64,000 nucleotides of DNA from Vreelandella sp042466685. Lineage in GTDB: Bacteria > Pseudomonadota > Gammaproteobacteria > Pseudomonadales > Halomonadaceae. A program made the translations under genes and the position numbers. The number at the start of each line of letters is the position of its first letter. The stretch's first letter is position 1. The stretch lies in the NCBI RefSeq assembly GCF_042466685.1, contig NZ_CP170448.1:1550001-1614000 (forward strand). Direction: 5' to 3'. Of the stretch, positions 26,565-35,408 are shown piece after piece. The notes beneath the pieces are model-generated. The model had not been told where the DNA came from. It was given only the letters and a program-made list of their open reading frames with translations, and did no database searches.

Positions 26565-27539
26565 ATGAAAGATCCAGTACGTATTGCGATTACCGGCGGC
26601 GCCGGTCAGATCAGCTACTCTCTCATTTTCCGCATCGCCGCTGGCGACATGCTGGGGCCGGATCAACCCGTCATTCTCCAGTTGCTGGAAATTCCCCAGG
26701 CAATGGACGCCCTGAACGGCGTGGTGATGGAAGTTAACGACTGTGCCTTCCCGTTGGTGCAAGACATTGTTGCCACTGACGACCCGAATGTCGCGTTCAA
26801 AGACGCTGACTTCGCTCTGCTGGTAGGCGCGCGTCCGCGTGGCCCCGGTATGGAGCGTAAAGACCTGCTGGAAGCCAACGCAGCCATCTTCTCCGTGCAA
26901 GGTAAGGCGCTGAACGACCACGCCAGCCGTGATGTAAAAGTGCTGGTGGTCGGTAACCCAGCCAACACCAACGCGCTGATTGCTTCCTGCAACGCGCCGG
27001 ATCTAGACGCAGGGCAGTTCACCGCCATGACCCGTCTGGATCACAACCGTGCCCTGACCCAACTGGCTCAGAAAACCGGCAAGCACGTCACTGACGTTGA
27101 AAACATGATCATCTGGGGCAACCACAGTGCCACCCAGTATCCTGATCTGGCCCAGTGCAAAGTCGACGGCAAAGCAGCCTTTGATCTGGTTGAGCGCGAC
27201 TGGTACGAAAACGACTTCATCCCCACCGTGCAGCAGCGCGGCGCGGCGATCATCAAAGCACGTGGCGCCTCTTCAGCCGCTTCTGCTGCTTCTTCCGCCA
27301 TCGACCACATGCACGACTGGGCGCTGGGCTCCAAAGGCATCGTCAGCATGGCGATCCCGTCTGACGGCAGCTACGGCATCGAAGAAGGCATCATCTACTC
27401 CTACCCGGTACGCTGCCAGGGTGGCAAGTATGAAATCGTTCAAGGCTTCGAAATTGACGAATTCAGCCAAGAGAAGATGAAAGCCACTGAGAAAGAACTG
27501 CGCGAAGAGCGTGCAGCCGTCGAGCACCTGCTCGGCTAA
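26565..27539 (+). CDS. mdh: Malate dehydrogenase
   Basis: About 324 residues, of the type I malate dehydrogenase group found in Chromohalobacter and Burkholderia. NAD motif TGGAGQISYSLIF, substrate-binding ARPRGPGMERKDLL, VVGNPANTNAL, RLDHNRAL and catalytic histidine in WGNHSATQYPD. It catalyses NAD-linked malate-oxaloacetate conversion in the citric acid cycle. Two ATGs are adjacent; the second (26565) has AAGGAG five bases upstream, against only two for the first. Monocistronic, with a strong terminator. Confidence 0.95.
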   Translation: MKDPVRIAITGGAGQISYSLIFRIAAGDMLGPDQPVILQLLEIPQAMDALNGVVMEVNDCAFPLVQDIVATDDPNVAFKDADFALLVGARPRGPGMERKDLLEANAAIFSVQGKALNDHASRDVKVLVVGNPANTNALIASCNAPDLDAGQFTAMTRLDHNRALTQLAQKTGKHVTDVENMIIWGNHSATQYPDLAQCKVDGKAAFDLVERDWYENDFIPTVQQRGAAIIKARGASSAASAASSAIDHMHDWALGSKGIVSMAIPSDGSYGIEEGIIYSYPVRCQGGKYEIVQGFEIDEFSQEKMKATEKELREERAAVEHLLG

Positions 27540-27580
27540 ACGCGCCCGCTGGGGCTTTAGATAAATGCCAGTCAACGCCA

Positions 27581-27614
27581 AACCCCGCAAGCGTGATGCT
27601 TGCGGGGTTTTTTT
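27581..27614 (+). terminator. mdh terminator
   Basis: AACCCCGCAAGC, loop GTGAT, GCTTGCGGGGTT, then a T-run of eight. A perfect 12-bp stem. Confidence 0.95.
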
Positions 27615-27644
27615 ATGGGTGGTTGAAAATATTTAACGGATGGA

Positions 27645-27979
27645 TTTTCGTAGCGCGGCGTAAGCGTCAGCGCACCCGCGGAAGCAGCGCGAAGCGGTGC
27701 CGGGGTTGGCTTGTGTGGGCAGTGTGGGTTGGTTGCCACTGGGCGTCGTTCCGCCGCCTTCCGCGGGTGCCTTCAACGCTCGCTGAACTCGCGTTTTCGT
27801 TACCACGCGCTACGGGGACGTGCACTCACTCGATTTCGGTGGCGTGATTACGTACCACGACCATATGCATAATGTGCACACACCCTTGGAATCCCCGGCT
27901 TCAAGAGCAGGCGTGATTTAGTAGCGCGTGGTAAGCCTAAGGCGCACCCGCGGGAGCAGCGCGAAGCGGTGCCGGGGTT
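27645..27979. repeat. Halomonas-type compound repeat R3
   Basis: Two core arms (gtagcgcggcgtaagcg... and gtagcgcgtggtaagcc..., each ending agcgcgaagcggtgccgggg) flank a spacer with gtgcactcactcg, tttcggtgg, attacgt and ccatatgcataa ending gtgcacac. The whole arrangement recurs as R4 at 34961-35315 with only scattered differences. It lies between the mdh terminator and the convergent HAD gene. Confidence 0.88.
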
Positions 27980-27992
27980 CGCCTTCACCAAC

Positions 27993-28649
27993 TCAATCCC
28001 GCAAACTCATAATCCGCCATTGGCGCTCTTCAGCGACCTGGCGCAGGGTATCGTCGGGGTCGACGGCGACGGGGTGCTCGACTATTTCTAGCAGCGGCAA
28101 ATCATTGTGCGAGTCGCTGTAAAACCAGGCGCCTTCCATTGTCTGGTCTTGATCTTCCAGCCACTTTTCCAACCGAGTGACTTTGCCTTCGCGGTAGCTG
28201 GGGATGCCCGAAACGCGGCCCGTGTAGCGGCCATTCTTGACCTCCGGATTCACCGCGATTAAATGATCCACCCCCAGGCGTTCGGCAATGGGAGCGGTAA
28301 TAAAGCGGTTAGTGGCGGTAATAATCAGCAGTGTGTCGCCTTTGGTGCGGTGGCGCGCGAGTAGCTCTTCGGCTTTAGGCAGAATATTGGGCTCGATTTT
28401 GCTGACCATAAACTGCTGGTGCCACGCAGAAAGCTGCTCAGGGGAGTTGTCGGCCAGTGGCTTAAGCGCCATTTCCAAAAACGCCGCCATATCCAGGGTG
28501 CCTGCGTTGTAATCGGCCATAAAACGCTCATTGGCTTCCCGGTAAGCGACCGGATCAACGGCCCCTTGTTCGAGTAGAAACTCGCCCCAGGCATGATCGC
28601 TGTCGATGGATAGCAGCGTATTATCCAAATCGAAAATGGCCAGACTCAC
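27993..28649 (-). CDS. HAD-IB family phosphatase
   Basis: A 218-residue HAD-superfamily phosphatase of subfamily IB (SerB-like). Motif I is FDLDNTLLSIDSD with the catalytic Asp pair, motif II LIITATN, and motif III/IV YREGKVTRLEKW then FYSDSHNDLPLLE. Relatives next to rppH in other gammaproteobacteria are annotated as histidinol-phosphatase-like, but the substrate is unproven here. GTG start, with GGGGAG four bases upstream. Divergent from rppH. Confidence 0.87.
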   Translation of the reverse strand: MSLAIFDLDNTLLSIDSDHAWGEFLLEQGAVDPVAYREANERFMADYNAGTLDMAAFLEMALKPLADNSPEQLSAWHQQFMVSKIEPNILPKAEELLARHRTKGDTLLIITATNRFITAPIAERLGVDHLIAVNPEVKNGRYTGRVSGIPSYREGKVTRLEKWLEDQDQTMEGAWFYSDSHNDLPLLEIVEHPVAVDPDDTLRQVAEERQWRIMSLRD

Positions 28650-28875
28650 GGCGCTCCCCTTTTTTTAGTCAGTGAAAGTTGAAGGACAGTAGTGCTGTCC
28701 GAGACGCTAGTAAGGCAAATAGCGGACGCGGATTATCGCAGAGTCGCCCGACCATTCCCACCAGCACTCAGGCTAATACCAAGTAACCATTCATGACTTA
28801 GCGTTATATTGTATTGATACGCTTGTCTCCCTTGTGGAAAAATGGGGACAACTGAAAATTTATAAGGTGAAGTCC

Positions 28876-29367
28876 GTGATCGACGCTGACGGCTTTCGCC
28901 CCAATGTTGGCATCATCATTGCCAATAGCCAGGGGCAACTGCTTTGGGCACGTCGGGTAGGACAAAATGCGTGGCAATTTCCCCAGGGGGGCATCAATGC
29001 AAGCGAGACGCCACAACAAGCACTTTTTCGTGAGCTTTACGAAGAGATCGGCTTAACCGCCGACGATGTTGATATTGTTGCCTGCACCCGGGGCTGGCTA
29101 CGCTACCGTCTGCCACGACGTATGATTCGCACACATTCGCGTCCGGTCTGTATAGGCCAGAAGCAGAAGTGGTTTTTACTTAAAATCCGTTGCCAGGAAA
29201 GCCAGATCTGTATGACGGCAACCCCAACCCCCGAATTCGATGGGTGGCGGTGGGTGAGCTACTGGTACCCGCTAGGGCAGGTAGTGCCTTTCAAGCGAGA
29301 GGTATATCGGCGCGCGCTGCGAGAGCTATCTCCCCGCGTTCAGCGCCTGGCACAGGATGAAGATTAG
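28876..29367 (+). CDS. rppH: RNA pyrophosphohydrolase
   Basis: About 163 residues. It removes pyrophosphate from 5'-triphosphate mRNA ends, which triggers RNase E decay. The Nudix box is GGINASETPQQALFRELYEEIGL-type (residues 37-59); other family segments are GFRPNVGIII, WQFPQGG, and FDGWRWVSYWYPLGQVVPFKREVYRRAL. GTG 28876 was chosen because family members begin at V/M-I-D-x-D-G-F-R-P-N; a longer frame starts at 28834. The next gene is ptsP, the same order as in many gammaproteobacteria. Confidence 0.94.
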   Translation: MIDADGFRPNVGIIIANSQGQLLWARRVGQNAWQFPQGGINASETPQQALFRELYEEIGLTADDVDIVACTRGWLRYRLPRRMIRTHSRPVCIGQKQKWFLLKIRCQESQICMTATPTPEFDGWRWVSYWYPLGQVVPFKREVYRRALRELSPRVQRLAQDED

Positions 29368-29437
29368 GGCAACGCGCCGCTGCCCAACATAGGGCGGCAG
29401 CAGTTTGCCAGGAAATTCCTCAGCGAGGCAAATAATA

Positions 29438-31717
29438 GTGAAAAGTAAAACGTCCATGCTTGAGGTGCTGCGCCGGGTAATCCAGGAGGTGAATGGCGCG
29501 CGCAACCTCGACGCCGCGCTGTCCACGATGGTACGCCGAATTCGTAAAGCGATGCAGACCGATGTGTGCTCCTTCTACCTTTACGATAAGGAGCTTGAGT
29601 CGCTGGTATTGATGGAGACCATCGGTCTGCGCACTCAAGCAGTCGGGCGCGTCGTACTGCCGTTAGGCGAAGGCCTGGTGGGCTTGGTGGCCAAGCGCAG
29701 CGAGCCGCTTAACCTCGAGGACGCCCAGACCCACCCGCAGTTCCGCTATTTTGAAGCGACCGGAGAAGAGCGCTACTCCAGTTTTCTGGGTGTGCCGATT
29801 ATTCACCAGCGCCATATGCTGGGCGTATTGGTTGTCCAGCAAGCCGAAAAGCGCCGCTACGATGATGAAGATGAAGCCTTCCTGGTTACCATGGCGGCGC
29901 AATTGGCGGGAGTGCTAGCTCACGCCTTAGCGACAGGCAACCTGCTGCGCCCGGCGCTTGCCGGTGGGCAAGCGATGTTTAAAGGCGTTGCGGCCTCGCC
30001 AGGTATGGCCATGGGTGAGGCGGTGGTCATTACCCCTCCCTCCGACCTTAATAGCGTGCCTGACCTCATTCCAAGCGATCAAGACTACGAGGTGGCGCGC
30101 TTAAAGGAGGCCATTGGCAAAACCCGCAGCGAAATTCGCGCGGCGGCCGAGCGCTTGGCAAGCCGTATCTCCGCCCAGGAGCTGGCGCTGTTTGATGTCT
30201 ACCAACAGATGCTTGGCGAAGCCGCGCTGGCCGATGAGGTAGAGAAGCGTATTCGCGAAGGCCAGTGGGCGCCCGGCGCCTTGGCCGACGTAGTGCGCCG
30301 TCACGTCCAGTACCTAGAGCGGGTAGATGATAACTACCTGCGCGAGAGGGCGGCGGATATACGCGACCTGGGCCGCCGGGTGCTGGCGCATCTGCAGGAA
30401 GATACCCCGTCAACGCCGGAAACCTATCCCGATAACGCGATTTTGGTCGGTGATGAGATCAGCGTAGCCATGCTGGGCGAAGTGCCCCGCGACAAGCTTA
30501 AAGGGCTGGTCTCGGTACGCGGCTCCAGCACCTCTCACGTGGCAATCGTCGCTCGCGCCATGGGCATTCCGACGGTGTTGGGCATGGTGGACTTGCCGCT
30601 GCCACGCCTCGGCGGTGCGCCGGTGGTGCTGGATGGCCACCGAGGCCGCCTGTTTGTACGCCCGGCACCTGAACTTACGGCAAGGTATGAGAGTCTGATC
30701 GCCGAAGAAGAGGCGCTCAGCGAACTGCTTGAGCACGAGCAGGATCTGCCCAGCGCCACGCCCGACGGCCGCACCATGCCGCTTATGGTCAATACCGGCT
30801 TAGCGGTAGATGCCACCGCGCTGCTGAAAAGCCGCATTGGTGGGGTGGGGCTCTACCGAACCGAAGTGCCGTTTATGATTACCGAACGCTTCCCCGGCGA
30901 AAAAGAGCAAACCAAGCTGTACCGTGAGCAGCTTGAAGGCTTTGCCCCGTTGCCGGTGGTCATGCGCACATTGGATATCGGCGGTGACAAAGACCTGCCC
31001 TATTTTCCCATTGAAGAGGCCAATCCGTTCCTTGGTTGGCGTGGGATGCGTGTCACCCTGGATCATCCGGAAGTATTGATGGTGCAGCTGCGCGCCATGC
31101 TCAAAGCCTCCATTGACCTGGATAACCTCTACGTCCTCTTCCCGATGATCACCAACGTCGAAGAGGTCGATGAAGCGCTGCGCCTGCTGGATCGCGCCAT
31201 TCTAGAGCTGGGCGAAGAGGGCATCACGGTTGTCAGGCCCCAGGTGGGCGTGATGATTGAAGTGCCGGCTACTATCTACCAAATGGACGCACTGTCGAAG
31301 CGAGTCGACTTCTTCTCCGTAGGCAGCAACGACCTAACCCAGTACTTGCTGGCAGTGGATCGCAACAACCCCCGGGTCTCCAGCCTCTACGACGCCATGC
31401 ACCCGGCGCTGCTAGGTGCGCTGCTGGAACTGGCCGCCGATGCCTCGCGGCTCAATAAACCCATTTCGCTATGTGGGGAACTGGCCGGTGACCCGGCCGG
31501 GGCGCTACTGCTGATGGCCATGGGCTTTACAAGCCTCTCTATGAACGCGCCAAGCCTGCCCAAAGTGCGTGCGGCAATTCGCCGAGTACCGTTTAGCGAT
31601 GCCGAACAACTGCTTAAAGAAGTGATGGAGCTGGATACACCTGCCCAGGTACATACTCATTTAGAGAAGCGTATGGAAGAGTGGCAGTTGACGCATCTAA
31701 TGCCGCCCCGTGACTAG
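29438..31717 (+). CDS. ptsP: PEP-protein phosphotransferase of the nitrogen PTS (EI-Ntr)
   Basis: About 759 residues. An N-terminal GAF domain (about 10-155: MLEVLRRVIQEV, EGLVGLVAKRSEPLNL, YSSFLGVPIIHQRHMLGVLVVQQ) is followed by the EI domains. The phospho-histidine swivel is GSSTSHVAIVARAMGIPTVLG and the PEP-binding barrel includes FFSVGSNDLTQYLLAVDRNN. It takes phosphate from PEP to NPr, linking carbon/nitrogen state to regulation. GTG 29438 has GCGAGG upstream at nine bases; ATG 29456 aligns best with E. coli PtsP and is the alternative. Confidence 0.95.
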   Translation: MKSKTSMLEVLRRVIQEVNGARNLDAALSTMVRRIRKAMQTDVCSFYLYDKELESLVLMETIGLRTQAVGRVVLPLGEGLVGLVAKRSEPLNLEDAQTHPQFRYFEATGEERYSSFLGVPIIHQRHMLGVLVVQQAEKRRYDDEDEAFLVTMAAQLAGVLAHALATGNLLRPALAGGQAMFKGVAASPGMAMGEAVVITPPSDLNSVPDLIPSDQDYEVARLKEAIGKTRSEIRAAAERLASRISAQELALFDVYQQMLGEAALADEVEKRIREGQWAPGALADVVRRHVQYLERVDDNYLRERAADIRDLGRRVLAHLQEDTPSTPETYPDNAILVGDEISVAMLGEVPRDKLKGLVSVRGSSTSHVAIVARAMGIPTVLGMVDLPLPRLGGAPVVLDGHRGRLFVRPAPELTARYESLIAEEEALSELLEHEQDLPSATPDGRTMPLMVNTGLAVDATALLKSRIGGVGLYRTEVPFMITERFPGEKEQTKLYREQLEGFAPLPVVMRTLDIGGDKDLPYFPIEEANPFLGWRGMRVTLDHPEVLMVQLRAMLKASIDLDNLYVLFPMITNVEEVDEALRLLDRAILELGEEGITVVRPQVGVMIEVPATIYQMDALSKRVDFFSVGSNDLTQYLLAVDRNNPRVSSLYDAMHPALLGALLELAADASRLNKPISLCGELAGDPAGALLLMAMGFTSLSMNAPSLPKVRAAIRRVPFSDAEQLLKEVMELDTPAQVHTHLEKRMEEWQLTHLMPPRD

Positions 31718-31736
31718 GTTTTTCATAAAACCTTAG
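31714..31736. terminator. Hairpin between convergent ptsP and NRDE genes
   Basis: AGGTTTT, loop TCAT and AAAACCT between stop codons only 15 bp apart. It is AT-rich, with T-runs on both strands, so it could serve both genes; it has no GC-rich stem. Confidence 0.4.
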
Positions 31737-32533
31737 GAAGTAGAAGCAAGTGAGTCGCTGGATAGCGCCAGGGTGGTTTCACCCTCAAAGCGGCCCAGCG
31801 ACCCAAAGCGCTGCTCGGTCATTTCAATCTGCCCGCGGCTATCCATCGTAAGCCACGAGGTGGCGCGGGTGCCGTAGTGCTCGCCGACAATAAACGCCGC
31901 CGAAAGCTGGCGCTCCAGTTCAAGCCCCACGCCGGTATCCGGCAACGCCTCGTCAGCCGCTTGTTGCGGATCTTGCATTGCGCGCTTCACGGTGCTGGGC
32001 CAGGTCTTCAAAGCGCCTACAGGTAATAAACTCTGCTCAAGCGCATCGCGAACCTGTAAAAGCTTTGGCCAAGGTGAGTTGAGGTCAGCGTTGGAGAGGC
32101 CATGCACGCCGGGAGAGACTTCGCTGAGAGCCAGACGATCCCGACCCCGGTGAAGGTGCCAAAGCCGCTGCGGCGTTGCGACTAATAAATTAAACCCGGC
32201 GTAGCGTAGTGCCTCGCCCTCGTTGAGTGCGGACAGCCACCCTTCAATATCGTCACTCTGCAACGCATTGGCGACCAGCTCTCCCCGGCTTGGGGCGCCG
32301 GCAGGCACGCTTAGCTGCAGGTCTCGCACATTGGTTAAAGCGGCCAAGACGCCACCACGCTTGGCAGCCAGCCACGAGCCACCGGCCTCCAAGTCACGCC
32401 CGCCGATAACGTCGGGGCTGTCTTGCCACTCACCCAGCGGCGCGGTGGGGCGCGCATAAAACTCATCACGGTTACCCATCAGCCGCAAAGGCGTAGGTGT
32501 GCCGGGTTGCCAAGCAAACGATATTAAGCACAT
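31733..32533 (-). CDS. NRDE-family protein (TANGO2-like)
   Basis: A 266-residue NRDE protein. It begins MCLISFAW and shows the family name motif GNRDE (LMGNRDEFYARPTAPLGEW), then VIGGRDLEAGGSWLAAKRGGVLAALTNVR. The N-terminal Met-Cys arrangement resembles Ntn hydrolases, where Cys2 could be a nucleophile, but no bacterial activity is established; eukaryotic TANGO2 is linked to heme and lipid handling. The start at 32533 was chosen so that the Cys is residue 2. A longer frame exists. Confidence 0.88.
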   Translation of the reverse strand: MCLISFAWQPGTPTPLRLMGNRDEFYARPTAPLGEWQDSPDVIGGRDLEAGGSWLAAKRGGVLAALTNVRDLQLSVPAGAPSRGELVANALQSDDIEGWLSALNEGEALRYAGFNLLVATPQRLWHLHRGRDRLALSEVSPGVHGLSNADLNSPWPKLLQVRDALEQSLLPVGALKTWPSTVKRAMQDPQQAADEALPDTGVGLELERQLSAAFIVGEHYGTRATSWLTMDSRGQIEMTEQRFGSLGRFEGETTLALSSDSLASTS

Positions 32534-32734
32534 AGCAAACTCGTAGGTGAAAGGGTGGAAAACGTTCAACGCAAGAGCCGCATGACAGTAACGAAGCGTA
32601 GACGTACACTTACATCAGTATCATGTTTGTAGCATAAAACTCCACACGGTTGGGTGTGAGTGTTGGCAGGCAGCCTGGGTTTTAAACAGCGGTCACGTTA
32701 TTAGCGGCCATTTGGCCAATAGGAAGGCGAGATC

Positions 32735-33991
32735 ATGCAACGCTATGAAAGGGAACACTTTTGGAACGGCATTGTTTGGCCTCTGCTGTGGCCCCTCCTG
32801 CTTGTACAAGCAGCATTAGTCGTACTTTGTTTGGTGGTTGGCGCCATGATGTGGTGGATATCGCCAAGCAGCGCCTCCTGGAGCACCATGCTGTGGTTGG
32901 TGGCGGCACTGCTCATTGGCACTAGTCTGAACGTCAGCGTCTTCCTCATGCTGGTAAAAACCCGTGCTCGGCACAAAGACGCGCGGTTTATGCAAGAACT
33001 CAGCGAACTGGAACGGCATAGCCAAGCACTCTGCACCACCGCGGCGCGTGCACTACCCGAGCATAAATGCGCCCCGCCGGATGCCGCCGACGAATCTCAC
33101 CTGCCGCTTCAGCGGTTGGCCAGCGTTAACGAAGTGCTAGCCGGTCTTGAACGCTGCATGCACTGCTCCCAAGTAGCCAATGCCGCCACCAAGAACACCC
33201 GGCAGGAGCATGAGCAAACCCTACTGGATGACCTTCAGCATCAACAGCGCCAGCTCAAGCATTTGATGGCGGGCCGTGAAAGAGCGCGGGAAGAGTCGCG
33301 TTTGAAGTCAGGCTATCTAACGCTGCTGCAACATGAAACCGACAACTTGTTAGCCCACTTAGACACCATGGCGAATAAAGAGATTACCGATAAATGTCGG
33401 CAAAATGTCATGGAAGTATACGAACACGTGTCGGATATACGCGCACTCCTGTCCAATCTCATTCAACAGGATTCCGATGGGCAGAGCCCTGGGCAAGGTT
33501 CTGGAAATCGTTTTGATAACCGTTTTGGAAACAGTAGTGGAATGGGTGAGGTGGGAAGTGATGGCGCGCCCGCCGCTTCGCAGCGCAATTTGCGGGTATT
33601 AGTCGTCGACGATGGCCCGGTTAATTTGATGCTCGCCCGGCAGATGCTGGAAACCCAAGGCCTGCAGGTAGAGGGTGTTAGTAGTGGTGAGCAGGCGCTG
33701 GAGCGCCAAAAAAGCGTCAACTTTGATCTGGTGTTCATGGATATTTTTATGCCCACCCTGGACGGTCTTGAAACCACCAGGCGCTGGCGCGAGTCCGAGC
33801 GTAACCGGGGCGGTAATCAAAGCGTGCTGGTCGCGCTAACCGCCAACGCCGACAATGCCGGGCGCGATGCCTGCCTAGCCGCCGGAATGGACGACCTGCT
33901 CGCAAAGCCGTATCAGCCCGAAACCCTGCTTAATATGATTACCCACTGGTTTCCCGGTGCGATTAAAACAATGCCGCCTGAAGAACGATAA
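32735..33991 (+). CDS. Membrane protein with GacS/BarA-like H-box and receiver domain but no ATPase domain
   Basis: 418 residues. Two N-terminal membrane helices (about 13-41 and 51-75) are followed by a coiled-coil region (155-190). Residues 186-210 (ESRLKSGYLTLLQHETDNLL) look like the phosphoacceptor helix of GacS/BarA kinases, with His200 followed by Glu. A Gly/Asn/Asp-rich linker (245-283) replaces the ATPase domain. A complete receiver domain follows (286-405: VVDDGPVN, Asp336 in VFMDIFMP, LTAN, Lys391 in AKPY). It probably works with another kinase, or the His is vestigial. No partner gene is adjacent. Confidence 0.85.
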   Translation: MQRYEREHFWNGIVWPLLWPLLLVQAALVVLCLVVGAMMWWISPSSASWSTMLWLVAALLIGTSLNVSVFLMLVKTRARHKDARFMQELSELERHSQALCTTAARALPEHKCAPPDAADESHLPLQRLASVNEVLAGLERCMHCSQVANAATKNTRQEHEQTLLDDLQHQQRQLKHLMAGRERAREESRLKSGYLTLLQHETDNLLAHLDTMANKEITDKCRQNVMEVYEHVSDIRALLSNLIQQDSDGQSPGQGSGNRFDNRFGNSSGMGEVGSDGAPAASQRNLRVLVVDDGPVNLMLARQMLETQGLQVEGVSSGEQALERQKSVNFDLVFMDIFMPTLDGLETTRRWRESERNRGGNQSVLVALTANADNAGRDACLAAGMDDLLAKPYQPETLLNMITHWFPGAIKTMPPEER

Positions 33992-34043
33992 AGGTGGCTT
34001 TCTGAGTAAGCAGACTTATCATTGCACTCGTAACATTGGTGTA

Positions 34044-34107
34044 CTGCTCGCGATGGCGTCCAGGTATGGCGACAGTAGCTTTGCTACACGCCAACGACCG
34101 TGAGCAG
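34044..34107. other. Long nested hairpin upstream of lgt
   Basis: CTGCTC (34044) pairs with GAGCAG (34102); TGGCGT (34054) with ACGCCA (34088); and GTAGC-TTT-GCTAC forms the tip. A T-run (TATTTTTT) follows about ten bases later on the + strand. It could be the terminator of the preceding gene, a structured RNA or a small repeat element. Confidence 0.5.
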
Positions 34108-34143
34108 GCATCAATATTTTTTGGTCAGCATTAGAGAGTGTAA

Positions 34144-34938
34144 ATGATTAATTACCCGACGATTGACCCAGTGGCTATCTCCTTGGGGCCCCTGCAAGTC
34201 CATTGGTATGGCCTGATGTACGTAGTGGGATTTGTCGCAGCTTGGTGGCTTGGCTGTCGACGTGCATCACGGATTGGCCTCAATAATGACGACATCGGTG
34301 ATTTACTCTTCTACTGTGCGATTGGTGTTGTCGCCGGTGGGCGGCTAGGGTATGCACTGTTTTACGGGCTAGGGCAGTGGACAGCCGACCCACTCTGGAT
34401 TTTCCGCGTATGGGATGGCGGTATGAGCTTCCATGGCGGCCTACTCGGTGTATTGCTGGCCGCCTGGATATTCGCCCGGCGTAAGCAGCTGGCATTTTTG
34501 ACCCTCACCGATTTTATCGCCCCGTTAGTGCCGATTGGCTTAGGCGCCGGGCGAATCGGTAACTTTATCAACCATGAGCTACCGGGCCGCTTGACCTCGT
34601 TACCCTGGGGCATGCCGTTTCCTGGCATGGGGCCTGAACCACGCCACCCGTCAGCGCTTTATGAGGCGCTGTTAGAGGGTGTTGTGTTGTTCGCTATTCT
34701 CTGGTGGGTCTCGGCTAAACCGACATCGCGGGGCTTTTTATCCGGCCTATTCTTGGTCTGCTACGGCGTGTTCCGTTTTATGGTCGAATTTGTTCGTATG
34801 CCTGATGCCCACATCGGCTTTATCGCCTTCGGCTGGGTGACCATGGGTATGCTGCTAACGCTCCCCATGATCGCGCTGGGCCTCATCATTATTGCCTGGT
34901 CACGCTCCCAGCCAGTAGATATAAAAGTCGTAAGCTAA
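34144..34938 (+). CDS. lgt: Prolipoprotein diacylglyceryl transferase
   Basis: A 264-residue integral membrane enzyme. Hallmarks are IDPVAISLGPLQVHWYGLMYVVGF, RLGYALFYG, WDGGMSFHGGLLGV, the signature GAGRIGNFINHELPGR (about 136-151) and HPSALYEALLEG. It transfers diacylglycerol from phosphatidylglycerol to the lipobox cysteine of prolipoproteins, such as the small lipoprotein at 54.1 kb. The usual lgt-thyA-folA order holds, with a repeat element between lgt and thyA. Confidence 0.96.
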   Translation: MINYPTIDPVAISLGPLQVHWYGLMYVVGFVAAWWLGCRRASRIGLNNDDIGDLLFYCAIGVVAGGRLGYALFYGLGQWTADPLWIFRVWDGGMSFHGGLLGVLLAAWIFARRKQLAFLTLTDFIAPLVPIGLGAGRIGNFINHELPGRLTSLPWGMPFPGMGPEPRHPSALYEALLEGVVLFAILWWVSAKPTSRGFLSGLFLVCYGVFRFMVEFVRMPDAHIGFIAFGWVTMGMLLTLPMIALGLIIIAWSRSQPVDIKVVS

Positions 34939-34960
34939 GATTAAACGCCGTAAACATAGG

Positions 34961-35315
34961 TTTTCGTAGCGCGTGGTAAGCCTACGGCGCACACGCAGCG
35001 GCGGCCCGGCACGAAAGCAGCGCGAAGCGGTGCCGGGTTTTGGCTTGTGTGGGGATTGTTGTTTGGTTGCCACTGGGCGTCGTATCGCCGCCTCCCGCGG
35101 GTGCCTACAAACGCTCGCTGAACTCGCGTTCTTCGTTACCACGCGCTACAGGTATGTGCACTCACTCGCTTTCGGTGGTGTAATTACGTGCCGCGGCCAT
35201 ATGCATAACGTGCACACTACATAGGAATCCCACATTACATGTGCATGCGAGATTTAGTAGCGCGTGGTAAGCCTACGGCGCACCCGCGAAAGCAGCGCGA
35301 AGCGGTGCCGGGGTT
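34961..35315. repeat. Halomonas-type compound repeat R4
   Basis: Same arrangement as R3: core arm, right arm (cgtcgtatcgccgcctcccgcgggtgcc type), spacer with gtgcactcactcg, tttcggtgg, attacgt and ccatatgcataa, then a second core arm ending ggtgccgggg. It fills most of the 470-bp lgt-thyA gap. A short insertion in the first core (cgcagcggcggcccggcac) is not in R3. Confidence 0.88.
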
Positions 35316-35408
35316 AACTGCATAACGCTAACACGCCGGCACCGCTAGACCGGGCCGCTATGGGCGCCTAGAATAAACCGCTACATCGCCTGTTAATTTG
35401 GAAATTCT

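Noticed and set aside
27593..27847. Open frame after the mdh terminator
   Set aside because: It starts inside the terminator and runs through repeat R3; no homology is recognised.
34900..35224. Open frames on both strands in the lgt-thyA gap
   Set aside because: Both are translations of repeat R4; similar peptides arise from R3, as expected of a repeat rather than a gene.
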